Source: Locusta migratoria
Taxonomy: Eukaryota > Arthropoda > Insecta > Orthoptera > Acrididae
Length of the DNA: 64,000 bases
Direction: 5' to 3'
NCBI GenBank assembly: GCA_026315105.1
Contig: CM048746.1
Location: 564,337,940 to 564,401,939 of the forward strand
Shown: positions 44,243 to 55,113 of the stretch, piece by piece
Layout of the letters: every line of letters begins with the position of its first letter
Numbering within the stretch: position 1 is the stretch's first letter
Notes under the pieces: generated by a model
The model's input: the letters and a program-made list of their open reading frames with translations, nothing else
Database searches by the model: none
Told to the model about the DNA's origin: nothing
Position numbers and translations under genes: made by a program

Positions 44243-44680
44243 CATTTATTGTAGATTGCATGCATATATACCACTGAGTGTACCTAGGAATTTATGTCTC
44301 AGTACAACACACAGTTCAAGAAATGACACCATAAAAATTGAAATGCATATAAACCTGCCGCATCACACATGAAATTGTAGTTTATTACGTCTTTACTACC
44401 AGCTATATTCGCAATACGTTTAGTAGACGCTTTCCTAATATTCCATCCTACGTACCTCGAAAATTACCTTATTGTAGGACACATTGTTCAGGAGATATGA
44501 AGTCATAAGTATTGCGCTTTGTGAAAAGAGAGAACAGGGTAGAAGGCAATATAGAGAGAGAGTGAGGAATCAGATTGACTAACATTATAATGGAATACAC
44601 ACCCTGACAACGACAGGAACTAATACTTCACAGTAACTTCAAGAAATACTGTGGTGGTTCTGTGACTTTCACAGTTATGA

Positions 44681-44925
44681 GGACGAGCGGAGTGGTATAT
44701 GGCTAACACAATGGGCTTGTATTCGGGAGAACTTTAGTTCAAATCCACCCATCCATATTTAGATTTCCCTATTTCTTAGATAATCCCGGATAAAGTCCAG
44801 GATGGTTACTCCGAAAGGTCACGACCCATTTCCGTCTCTATCCTTACCCAAACAATCAGAGCGTGATGTTCGCCTCTAGTGACCACGCTGTCGACGGGAC
44901 GTTAAACCCTAAGCTTCTTTCCTTG
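44681..44925 (+). mobile_element. tRNA-derived SINE, type C, diverged
   Basis: Aligns with 18425-18690: GACGAGCGGAGTGGTATATG head, TTTAGTTCAAATCCACCCAT box B region, CCAGGATGGTTACTC and GCTGTCGACGGGACGTTAAA. Confidence 0.82.
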
Positions 44926-45900
44926 TTTCATGTATGAAAGACTTGTAAATTATTTTAAATGTGTTTATTTTCGTCAACAGTTGCAATATAATTGTTTAAT
45001 TACATGTTTCGATCACTTAGATCATCTTCAGATCTTATAATTGCGCCTGAAACTCGTCTGGCTGAGTGCAGTTGCCGACACTCTCCAGTCGATCATGTCG
45101 ACTGTAATTAAAAAAAAAAAAACTTATAAATTACATATTCATTCCTTTAAAAAGTTAAAACAAAGAAGTCGCTACTGCTGCTTATAGCCCACGAACACTG
45201 AATCTGTTCATCAGTTTTCCACAGCTTATATGGATCGAGAGTGGAAAGTACTTGGGTGTCAGGTTCAACGTATTTGTGCCAGGCGACGGCCCGCATACCA
45301 GAGGGTTTCTTCACGCTGCGCAAACAGATCTCTAACGGGCGGGCTGGCCGGTCGCGCAGTACGGCTTTTACGCGTTCACCTGGGCCCGCCCTCAATAACA
45401 GCACGATGTTCCCTCCTGTTATTCACAGCTACAATGACCTCGACCATTGCGACATAACCATCTACACATTCTACGGCCGGCTTAAATAGTTCACCAAACC
45501 GGAACGGATATTCCTAGAGGCGGACTATATCATTCTGTACTGAATGTGTGCGCGATGTACAGTGTAACATCTACATCTACAGTGAATAACTTTAATATTC
45601 GGACACTAAGATATTTTTAGTTTGCTGCTTTATAACTATATTCTGAACAGGCAAAAATGTAATATTACCAAATATTATATGAAGGTACATGTCTTGTAAA
45701 TAACAGTATGAACGTTGTTTACATAACGTAAAATAAAGAATGGGATTAAAATAAACCACTCTGCGATGATTACGTTACTTTAATATCCGGACAGATGGCA
45801 GTGTCGCACTTGTCACCGTTCACACCGGGGTGAGTAGGGCTGCTTCTAGTCAGAAGGCAAGTGTGTGTTCACAAGCGCGGTCGACTGTCCAGACGGTACG

Positions 45901-46246
45901 ATGCCACGCAAAGCTAATACCAGCTTTGAGATACGATAACTTACTATTTTTCACAATGCGAAAGGAAAATCATATCGACAAATTGCTGTCATGCTCAACA
46001 TGAGTAAGAGTACTGTGGCAGATATTGTTAGGCGTTTCAGAAACGAGGACCGTGTAGACTGCATACCACAAATGGGACAGCCACAGAAGTTGGACGAACG
46101 TGACAAGAGGAATCTAATATGGAAATAAAGAAGGATCCTACACTCAGTGCACCGATATTAGCACCTGAGCTCCTAAACAAGACTGGCAAGAAGGTACATC
46201 CTCAAACGATTCGCAGAGCATTGAAAGAAAGTGGATACAATGGAAG
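45901..46246 (+). pseudogene. N-terminal DNA-binding part of Tc1-like transposase, disrupted
   Basis: From the ATG at 45901 the reading is MPRKANTSFEIR, then a stop near 45940, then the helix-turn-helix KSYRQIAVMLNMSKSTVADI and VRRFRNEDRVDCIPQMGQPQ; a frameshift near 46125 leads into LSAPILAPELLNKTGKKVHP and QTIRRALKESGYNGRW. It would bind the terminal repeats. It is separated from the intact catalytic frame by another shift near 46247. Confidence 0.85.
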
Positions 46247-46915
46247 ATGGCTAGGAAGAAACCGTGTTTGAATCAACAGAAAAGATTGGACTTTTTTAGG
46301 GGGCTTATTACGAAGGATGCAATTGGGTGGAATGACGTCATTTTTTCCGACGAAAATAAATTTAACGTTTGTGGGTCGGATGGACGAAGCATGGTGTGGT
46401 GGAAGAAGAATGAGGAATTTAGAGTCATAAATATTAAACCAACTGTAAAACATGGAGGTGGCAGCGTCCTCGTCTGGGGCTGTTTATCGACATTTGGACC
46501 GGGCGAATTCTTGTTCATCGACAATACTATGGACAAATATGTCTATTGGAACATATTAAAGAACAATTTACGAAAAAGTGCTGAAACCATGGGGATATCA
46601 AACAACTTCAAATTTTACGAGGACAATGACCCGGAACATAAGCCTCGCATTGTGCAGGAATATTTGTTGTACAACTGCCTCAAAGTCCTACAACTACCAC
46701 CTCAGTCACCAGATCTCAACCCGATTGAGAATGTGTGGGGAGAACTGAAGCGACGTATTAGAAGTACACCAATATCTTCCAAAGAAAGTCTGAAGCGTCG
46801 ACTAAAAGAAGAATGGGACGCTCTACGTGAGGACTATTTAAAAAATATCATTAGCAGTATGCCGGAGCGTTTGAAAGAAGTGATAAAACAGAATGACTAC
46901 CCGACAAAATATTGA
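46247..46915 (+). CDS. Catalytic domain of Tc1-like transposase (DD34E), open frame
   Basis: 222 residues without interruption. It has DVIFSDENKFNVCG (first Asp, residue 35), GGGSVLVWGCLS, FYEDNDPEHK (second Asp, residue 126) and SPDLNPIENVWGELKRRI (Glu, residue 161), with 34 residues between the last two, diagnostic of Tc1. The C-terminus is SMPERLKEVIKQNDYPTKY. The DNA-binding half upstream is broken, so a full transposase is not made from this copy. The preserved frame suggests a relatively young element. Confidence 0.9.
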   Translation: MARKKPCLNQQKRLDFFRGLITKDAIGWNDVIFSDENKFNVCGSDGRSMVWWKKNEEFRVINIKPTVKHGGGSVLVWGCLSTFGPGEFLFIDNTMDKYVYWNILKNNLRKSAETMGISNNFKFYEDNDPEHKPRIVQEYLLYNCLKVLQLPPQSPDLNPIENVWGELKRRIRSTPISSKESLKRRLKEEWDALREDYLKNIISSMPERLKEVIKQNDYPTKY

Positions 46916-48560
46916 AACATTTATTTTCCATAAAATTTTGTCTTGAAATGCTTAGTTCTGCAAAGTGTCCGAATATTAAACTAACGTGAATATAGGACCG
47001 AGTTGTATTTAAATTGTATTATTAAGGAAGTTATGTAAGTTATCTTAATAAAATTTATATTATTACTTACAAGACGCATCACTTGATGCAATAATTGCTT
47101 ATGTGTTTTCTTTGTTTTGTTATAAATAAAGTTATGATGTTCCAAGACTGAAATATCACAGTGTCCGAATATTAAAGTTATTCACTCTACGTAAATATTC
47201 TGCAAGACATATTGAAGGACATGGCAGACGGTTCATCGAACCGCTTTTATGACATTTGTCTACAGTTCCACTCTCTAATAGCTCGCGGGAAAAAGGAACA
47301 TCCAAACCATTCCGTTTTTGATCTGATTTATCTAATTTTATTATGATGATCATGTCTCGGAAGAGAAAGAAAGTTAATCAAAAAAATTTCTCAAATAGAT
47401 TTCACCGCAACATCACAACTAGTGCATCATTTCGGTGACATACTTTCCACTGTATCGTGATAGTAGAAAATCACTTTCCCTTCTCTTAAGTTTCTGTAAA
47501 TCGTAAGTCATTCCCGTCTGCTGTGGATCCCATAATATGCAGCAATACAACTGTTGTGTAGGCAGTTTCTTTTGTAGAACTATTGCATCTTCTAAGTGTT
47601 CTGCCAATGAAAAGTGGTCTTTGGTTCACCTTAATGACAATATTCTCAATGTGTTTTTGTTTTCCAACTGAAGTTCTTCGTAATTGTTACTCCGAGGTAT
47701 TTAGTTGAATTGACGGCCTGTAGATTTGACTGATTTATCGTGCAAATTAAATTTACCGGATTTATTTTAGTGGTCATATGGATAATTTCGCACTTCTCAT
47801 TATTAACGGTTAAATGCCAAGTTTTGCACCATATAGATAGCTGATTTATAATATTTTGCAGTTTCTTTTGATCTTCTGGAGACTTTACTAACAGGTAAAT
47901 GACAGCATCATCTGCAAACTGTCTAAGAGAGCACAATAAAAGGGCACTATAACACTTGCCTGGGGCTCGCCAGATATCATTATTGTTCTTCTCGATCACT
48001 TACCGTCAGTTTCAACGTACGGTGTCCTTTCTTACTGGAAATCACGAATACAATCGCACAAGTGTGACGGTATTCCATAAGCATGCAATTTGATTAGAAG
48101 ACGCTTGTGAGGTACACTGTCGAAAGACTTCCGGAAATCTAGAAATACGGAATCTATTGACATCCTTTGTCTACAACACTCATCACATCATGTGACTAAA
48201 TGTAAATTGCACAAGAATGATGCTTTCTGAATCCATCTTGACTATGGGTTAATAAGTCGTTCTCTTCGAGATTGTTCTTAATATTTGAGGAAAGTATATG
48301 TCCTAAAATTCTTCAGCAAACGGATGTCAATGATATAGGCCTGAATTCTGCGGATCACTCCTATTACCTTTCTTGAATAATGGAGTGACCTTTACAGCTT
48401 TTCATTCTTGGCGTACGGATATTTCGCTGAATGACCGGTTGTGTATAATAGCTAGATATGGGGCTATTGTATCAGCATACTTTGAACGTAACCTAATTGG
48501 TATTCAATTGGGGTCGGGAGACTTACTTTGTTAAGTGATTTAAGTTGCTTCTCACGTAGT

Positions 48561-49339
48561 CCAGATTTCTGACTTAGACGTAACACCTGGTCGTACTAGA
48601 AAATAGTATGATCGCAATTCGATTGTTCCCTGTTATTGTAACACAGCAGGCTGAGGTTTTTGCTTGTTTTCTTTCTCTAGTAAATTTTATCATATGAAAG
48701 CTTGTTAACAGGACACCTGGGTAATGGAAGCAGATGGCAAGTTTTTTAATGGAGGCTTTTAAGTAATGTGGTCCACTTCCTTGACCAGTTCAACACATTC
48801 CCATGTATTTTATCTTATATTCATTTGCAGTGCGTTCGATTTTCCTCCTTTTTCTTCATTTATGTCATATGTTAGATCAAGCGCGTTTCATATCTGGCCA
48901 CAATTACAAAATAATCTGCATATGCACATAATCTGACACGATGTCATCGCTGTAGTATGTAAATAAACTGATGTCCATTCGCATTTCCGACTTACAGTAG
49001 CTCTTATTAAGGCGTTATATCTTTTGATGACAAATGAAAAGGTGTCTGTTTCTTCGAACAGATATTTCATTATTGTAGTGTCAGTTTTAAGTTCCTTTTA
49101 TTTTATTCTTTATCTGATTATAAAGTTCTAAGTTACAGGACTGTAGAGAGACTATTACCCTGTTTCACTCCATATAAGAAGTTGAAGCATTTATTTCTGG
49201 GATCCATGTGTAACGGGAATTCAAATATTACTTATCATCTTCTAATCATTGACTCATCCCGGCAGAAAGAGTTTTATTACTCGTCTTTGTCTTCGTAAAA
49301 TGAATTTAGTATGCCAATTGAACTGATCATAGATGCTTA
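48561..49339. other. Intron interior, no gene recognised
   Basis: AT-rich; may include further 5' sequence of the LINE ending at 48560, but no coding block is recognisable. Confidence 0.4.
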
Positions 49340-49554
49340 TGCTTATGCCGGCCGGGGTTACCGAGCCGTCTGCGGCGCGCCAGTCACAGTCTGCACGGTC
49401 ACTACGCTCGGGGGTTCGAATCCCCCCTCGGGCACGGATATTTGTGCCGTCCTTAGTCTTAGCTAGTTCATAAATGGTTTGTAAGTTTAGGGACTGATGA
49501 CCTCGCAATTAAGTCCCATAAGCTCTACATACATTTGATATTTCACTGCTTATG
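49340..49554 (+). mobile_element. tRNA-derived SINE, type A, with target-site duplication
   Basis: Body 49348-49546 with box B GGGGGTTCGAATCCCCCC and tail ACATACATTTGATATTTC. An 8-bp TGCTTATG at 49340-49347 and 49547-49554. Confidence 0.88.
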
Positions 49555-49971
49555 CGTTTCTTTTGTAGATCTCTGAAAAGGTCCCGTATTATTCTTTGCA
49601 GTAAAGAACACCATACTTCCGGTATTCCATTAATAAGACCTCTATACAGGTAATACAGTGACCGATACGCAATATTTGCACGTAATTTGTAGTTCACTCT
49701 GTTTTTCGAGATTATTTCGCTGTAGTAACCACTTAATTCGTTCATAGGCGTAACAAAGGATCTTTTAAATATGCGTCTAGAACCGTCTTGAAGGAAGTAG
49801 TTTTCCTGTTTGAATGTTCTTTCATTTTGAAATAACCATTTCATTTAATTATTTACCAGTGAGTTAATTTCCCTTGAGTGTTGGCAAGCTATATCACATT
49901 TTAAACTGTAGTTTTGCTGTGCTGCACACATCACTGTAGCGAAACAAAGCATCCGATGGCGTCCATAGTAA

Positions 49972-50130
49972 CATTGACATCTACACATACTCTCAAAGCC
50001 AACATATGGTACATGGTCGAGAGTACCACGTACAACCAATAAGAATTTCCTTTTCTATTTCACTCGGATAACGAATGGGGAAAAACGGCTGTCTAAAAGG
50101 CTACCTATGAGCACCATTTATTCTTATGTT
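49972..50130 (-). mobile_element. 3' end fragment of a GTAGAT-tailed LINE (second subfamily)
   Basis: The complement of the familiar 3' UTR of these LINEs: GACATCTACACATACTCTCA, then GGTACATGGTCGAGAGTACC and GGGGAAAAACGGCTGTCTAA. No coding part remains. Confidence 0.65.
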
Positions 50131-50230
50131 TGTTAGCGCAGTAAAATGCATGCATGTGTAAAGGAAACTGCACCGAACACGGCTCTACAAAATACATGAA
50201 AAGTTTGGTAGCAGTTTAAAATATAATTAT

Positions 50231-51021
50231 GCAACCTCTGACAATAAAGTTCGGTGAATAATTTTGCAACATTAACGTAAGTGAACTATGATCTACAGGA
50301 AGAAGGCTGGAGGATTGAGGTCCGGAGTTATGGTCGATATCCAAGGTGCAACATCCCGTTTGTTTGAAGGAACTATTTGACGATATGGGCTGTGTGCGGG
50401 TGAGCGTTGTAGTGAACAAATAACCAGAAACCTTGTTGTGCTCACTTGGGTCGAATCATGCGTAGATGTTGTACGAAACGTGTGGAAATTCCAACGTACC
50501 TTGAAGCGTTCAACGTCGCACCCTATGGTAGAAATTCGTTGCGGATAATGCCTTGGCTATCGAAAAGGTGAAGAGTATCATTTTGATGCGTGATTTTTCG
50601 GATCTGGCGCTTTTCCGACAAGATGATGTCGCCATTCCATACTTTGCCGTTTCGTTTCATGGTCGTACCGGAGACACCAGGTTTCTTCCTCAATGACCAT
50701 ATGGTTCAATAAATTGAGTGTCACATCCGAGGTTTACAAAATCCCGTTAAGCCTCTCAACGTGCCCTCTTCTGATAGTAAAGAGGACAACACGATTTCCT
50801 CTTCCCTAACTTCTGGGTCCTGTTTTCAGTTGAGAACCAACGCACTAAGTAGGCACTTCGTCCATCAGGTCTATCACGTACCACACACGACGCTCAACTG
50901 AACTACAGTCTGGGCAAATTGTGAACACCGGCCAGTACGCAGGTGCAGCGTTGCGATTTGACTGTGTTGCTCAATCGACCGTTCTGACTTCATTGGAAGG
51001 AACTTTATTGTCAGAGGTTGT
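50231..51021 (-). mobile_element. Mariner-like element, internally deleted
   Basis: Inverted termini include CCTCTGACAATAAAGTT at 50235-50251 and its exact complement at 51001-51017. On the minus strand, blocks of a mariner transposase remain in several frames: ETWCLRYDHETKRQSMEWRH (near 50650-50700) and short pieces near 50330-50400. The total length of 0.8 kb is about 500 bp short of a full mariner. Confidence 0.8.
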
Positions 51022-51230
51022 GCACCAATTGTACAGTCTATTTGTGCCATGTGAAAATGAGTTTCTGGGACCTAGATTTTCCGACATCTGCGCGTCAACC
51101 ATTACGGTATCCTTGCACGCTTCCCAGACCGCTCTAAATTTCCATTTTCACATATCTACTAGCATTCAGTGTTCGCCCGTTAGCCAACGTCCTGTTATTC
51201 TCGTACAGGAAGAGTAGTATATTGTCTGAG

Positions 51231-51455
51231 GGCTTTGATTTCCGCCGCGGTGGAGTAGCCGAGCGATCTAAAGCACCTCGCTGCGGAGCGCGCGGTTGCT
51301 CGCCGTGGAGGTTCGAGTCCTCCCTTGGGCATGGGTGTGTGTGTTTGTCCGTAGGTTAGTTTACCTAGGTTTACGTAGTTTGTAAGCTACGAACTGATGA
51401 CCACGCTGTTTGGTCCGTTAGATTTACAGACATTTGAACATTTGAGCTTTGCTTT
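51231..51455 (+). mobile_element. tRNA-derived SINE, type B
   Basis: Body 51243-51445: GTGGAGTAGCCGAGCGATCT, box B GAGGTTCGAGTCCTCC, tail ACAGACATTTGAACATTT. Approximate duplication GCTTTGMTTT on both sides. Confidence 0.93.
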
Positions 51456-52130
51456 TTCCTTGTAATCCGATGTACAGTGTCAATATTTTAACGATCTAAC
51501 GTATGCAATATCCTCCAATCATACAAGAAAACATCTCTCCAGCCGTGCGGAAAACACAGGATCTAATGTGTCAACACTCAGTAGTAGTATAAACACGGGA
51601 CTGATTCGTTCTTTCCCAAGAACACAATTGAAGTTTAGAAAACCTCCATCTGGAGTCAACTGTTGATCGACTCTCGTACCCTCGGGTTATATTTCACGTA
51701 AGTCCCACAGAGGTAACAGAATCAGGGCTTTTATAGAGGTATATAAACATTTTTCTCTTCCTCTGTTTGGGAGTAGAGCTCAAAAAGAGTTGACTATTAG
51801 AGGTACGAGGTCCCACGAACCATTTGTTATACGGCGGCACCAGTAGGTATATAGATGTGAATATTGAGCTAGTCCTTTAAAATTTGAAACGCAGGAAATC
51901 TCTCACCAATATCCTTAGATTGGGTAGCACATAATAGAAAATTCGTTATTGTAGTCGCGTATTTCTGCGTGGATAAACTCTAATAAGAAACCAACATCAT
52001 GAAAATTTTAGTGGCATTTTGACAAGATACTGCTTCTCGCCTGTTTAAAATGAAAGCAATATGTTTCGCTAACATAACTATTCCTTAGAATTTAAGATAT
52101 CTACAATCTCTGTCAGTAGTGGTGTAATAT
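51456..52130. other. Intron interior, no gene recognised
   Basis: AT-rich, no recognisable repeat ends or frames. Confidence 0.5.
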
Positions 52131-52928
52131 TAAAGTAGATTAACTATGAACTACAGTTACCTTACTGTCCTTCGAAATAGTCACCTCCCATAAGTGTGCA
52201 CCGGTGAGCTCTACGTTACGTGACATGGAAACTTTGCACGAAGTCTTCCTTTGGGACGGTGTTCAAAAGCGTCGTTATGTTAATTTTAATGTCAAGAATA
52301 TCGCGAATTCTCTGTCCTTTCAAAGCGAGTTTGAGTCGATGTAACAGGAAGAAGTATGAAGGATTGAGATCTGGAGCGTATGGTGCATGTTCAAGCTGAA
52401 CAACAACGCTCGCCCACACGCAGCCAATATCATCAAACTTCCTGATAAGAAAAGGGATGATGCAACTTGAATATCCACTATAATGCAGGATGTATATCCT
52501 TCCTACTCAAATGTTCAATTGTTTGTACAGCTTAAGGGACTTAACTACGGGGTCATCAGTCCCTAAACTTACAAACTACTTATGAACTAACTAATACTAA
52601 GGACGGCACAAATATCCATACCCGAGGGGGGATTCGAACCTCCGACCGAAGTGGCCATGCAGACCGTGACTGGAGCGCCTCAGTCTCCTCGGCCACCTCG
52701 GCCGGCTCCTTCCTACTCCCACGGCTCAAATCGCTTTGAAAGGAATGAGATTTGGCGATATTCCTCATATCCAAGGACTCGTGACGAGGCCTTTGAGCAA
52801 CATCCCAAAGGAAGACTTCGTCTTAATTTTCCAGGAGATGTATCGCAGAGCTCAGCAGTACGTAGTTATGTGAGGCGACTATTTCGAAGGACAGTAAGGT
52901 AACTGTACTTCATAGTTTATCTACGTTA
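52131..52928. mobile_element. Head-to-head mariner 3' halves (palindromic remnant) with nested SINE
   Basis: 52131-52420 on the minus strand encodes the mariner C-terminus (HAPYAPDLNPSYFFLLHRLK, LALKGQRIRDILDI, NTVPKEDFVQSF). About 52720-52928 on the plus strand encodes the same region in decayed form (LKGMRFGDIPHIQ, IPKEDFVLIFQEMYRRAQQY). The outer about 55 bp on each side are inverted repeats of one another (TAGTTCATAGTTAATCTACT type arms). The SINE at 52497-52718 lies in the middle. Confidence 0.75.
52497..52718 (-). mobile_element. tRNA-derived SINE, type A, with target-site duplication
   Basis: Body 52509-52706. Exact 12-bp TCCTTCCTACTC at 52497-52508 and 52707-52718. Box B on the minus strand is GGAGGTTCGAATCCCCCC. 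Confidence 0.95.
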
Positions 52929-53503
52929 ATGTTACAGAACCACTCACCGAATTTTATTGTCAGAGGTTATGTATTACCCCAAATGAAAGTAATTATCCTA
53001 CAGCAGTTTTACAAATAAATTTCTCAAATGTACCCACATAAAGCCAGACCTAATTTTTCTTCTTTGAATGTATTACTTTTAAAAATTGAAGACTTCCAGA
53101 TAAAATTCCACTAAAATGGTTTTTGCCAGGTACCACTTTTATTGGTGATTTATAACGTGGTTATTATTGAAAATGAATGTTAATATTTCCTGTGCAAATA
53201 AAATCGTCGTTAACAGTCGTAATGAGTCGTAATTATGTTCAGCAGTATTGTCGAGTGAGTTATTTCCATACATATTGCATTTTGGGCGCTTCATACTATA
53301 CATTCAATTAAATGTTTCAGGTACATATCGCCATCCGCTAATCTAAAACTCACTTCTTACGGGGTAAAAAAATTACTCTCAACATGGAACAAAGAAAAGG
53401 ATCTTGTTTGAAGTAGAAACAATGCATGAGCATGACCACCTCTCATCGAGAGCCCAATGCATCCTTCAGACAAGAGGACTAGGTAGGCCTTTCTGTGTAC
53501 CTA

Positions 53504-53729
53504 CTGAATGGATGCTGTTCAAATTCAAATGTTTGTAAATCTATCGGGCCAATCTGCGTGGTCATCTGTCCGTAGCTTACAAACTACTTAAACCTAGGTA
53601 AACTAACCTAAGGACAAACACAGACACCTATGCCCCAGGGAGGACTCGAACCTCCACGCGAGCAACCGCGCGCTCCGCAGCGAGACGCTTTAGACCGCTC
53701 GGCTACTCGACCGCGGCTGAATGGCTGCT
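53504..53729 (-). mobile_element. tRNA-derived SINE, type B, with target-site duplication
   Basis: Body 53517-53716; head complement CCGCTCGGCTACTCGACCGC, box B GAGGTTCGAGTCCTCCC. Flanked by CTGAATGGMTGCT at 53504-53516 and 53717-53729. Confidence 0.94.
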
Positions 53730-54171
53730 ATTTCGTCTTAGCGTTATAACGCGATGTAGTACATAGCGTTATGTACTGAATTTTAGAGCTCATATAGTAG
53801 ATCTTGGTAGATCTTGGTGGAATATCTCGGAGTAGGCTATTCATCTTCATGAAAGTAGTGAAAAAGTAGTAACAAAATAAAGTAAACGATTTGGGAACGT
53901 TCTAATATCACTGTGTACGTTATCAAAAGACAGTCATTAATTAAATATATTAAGCATATACATTTGTTTCTGCTACTTTCATCTTGGTGTTATTACTATT
54001 ACAGAATATATCTGACATTTCTCGACTGTCAAGTATCCCTTACATACAGCCGACAGACATGGTTTACTTTTAACTGGCTAACTACCTTAATATCAATTTT
54101 TTGTTTCTCAGCTAACATTGTGCCATTCCTCATCTTTTGTGTATTTTGCTCATTGATCTCTATACTACCTG

Positions 54172-54578
54172 GATGTTGAAACGCCGCGGCGAAGCGGCCG
54201 AGCATATTGAGACGCTATGCTGCGATGCGCGAAAACGTTCCGGCATGGATGTCTGTGCTGTCTTTAGTATTCAAAGAGTTCAAATGTTTGTAAATCTATC
54301 GGACCAAATTGCGTGGTCATCAGTCCGTAGCTTACAAACTACTTAAACCTAGGTAAACTAACCTAAGAACAACATACACACTCATGCCCCAGGAAGGACT
54401 CGAACCTCCACGGCGAGCAACCGCGCGCTCCGCAGCGAGACTCTTTAGACCGCTCGGCTCCTCCACCGCGGCGTCTTTAGTATTAGCTAGTTCATAAGTA
54501 GTCTGTAAGTTTAGGGGCTGATGACCCTGCGGAAAGTCCCATAAGCTTTACAAACATTTGAACATTTTTGATGTTGAA
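54172..54578 (+). mobile_element. SINE with third head type (A'), interrupted by a type B SINE
   Basis: Outer SINE 54181-54271 plus 54485-54569, with the head GCGGCGAAGCGGCCGAGCAT and GACGCTATGCTGCGATGCGC as in the copy at 39596. Flanked by GATGTTGAA at 54172-54180 and 54570-54578. Confidence 0.88.
54260..54484 (-). mobile_element. tRNA-derived SINE, type B, nested in another SINE
   Basis: Body 54272-54472, minus strand, with an exact 12-bp duplication GTCTTTAGTATT at 54260-54271 and 54473-54484 derived from the host SINE body. Confidence 0.96.
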
Positions 54579-54917
54579 CTTCAGGTGCCTGTTCGTGTCA
54601 GCCATAGATGTTCATATTCTGTTTTGGCGAATTTCAAACTTGACCAATATCAAGTATTACAAGAAAACAAGAAGGAAATACGTTTCGATTACGATAGCAT
54701 ATCAGTATATTACATCGCACATTCACATGTTTTCAAATCATGAGGTAAGAAAACAATTCTTTGCCACTTAATTATACCTGATGTAATTTCATTTGCAATA
54801 TTAAAATGTGGCGGCAGAAGCAAAATTATGTACAAAGCATATGAATGTGTGGGAACTCTGCATTTCTATACTCAGACACCACAGTTATACATCTAGATTG
54901 TATAGAGATCATTCTGC

Positions 54918-55113
54918 GCCGGCTCCGGTGGCCGAGAGGACTGAGGCGCTACAGTCATGGTCTGCACGGCCACTACGATCGGGGGTTCGAATCCCCCCTC
55001 GGGCATGGATATTTGTGCCGTCCTTAGTTGTAAATAGTTCATAAGTAGTTTGTAAGTTTAGGGACTGATGACCCTGTAGTTAAGTCCCATGGACTCTACA
55101 AACTTTTGAACTG
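54918..55113 (+). mobile_element. tRNA-derived SINE, type A
   Basis: GCCGGCTCCGGTGGCCGAGA head, box B GGGGGTTCGAATCCCCCC, body GGGACTGATGACCCTGTAG, tail ACAAACTTTTGAACTG. Target duplication ambiguous. Confidence 0.92.

Larger units (their letters stand above)
45578..47189 (+). mobile_element. Tc1-like DNA transposon with IR/DR termini
   Basis: Perfect 26-bp outer inverted repeats (AGTGAATAACTTTAATATTC then GGACAC, 45581-45606 and complement 47161-47186), TA on both sides (45578-45579, 47188-47189). A second, similar motif lies about 190 bp inside each end (TTTAATATCCGGACA near 45782 and GTGTCCGAATATTAAACT near 46968), the inverted-repeat/direct-repeat arrangement known from Sleeping Beauty-like Tc1 elements. 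Length about 1.6 kb. Inserted in a LINE tail. Confidence 0.93.
45563..48560 (-). mobile_element. GTAGAT-tailed non-LTR retrotransposon, split by a Tc1-like element
   Basis: Same family as 28100-28985, opposite strand. The 3' tail (complement ACATCTACATCTAC) is at 45563-45579 and the rest resumes at 47188 after the Tc1-like insertion. Reverse transcriptase blocks on the minus strand: KSFDSVPHKRL-like (near 48100), the catalytic FADD at 47907-47918, SIWCKTWHLTVNNEKCEIIH and NSTKYLGVTITKNFSW. Frameshifts and stops throughout. 5'-truncated at about 48560. Confidence 0.88.
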
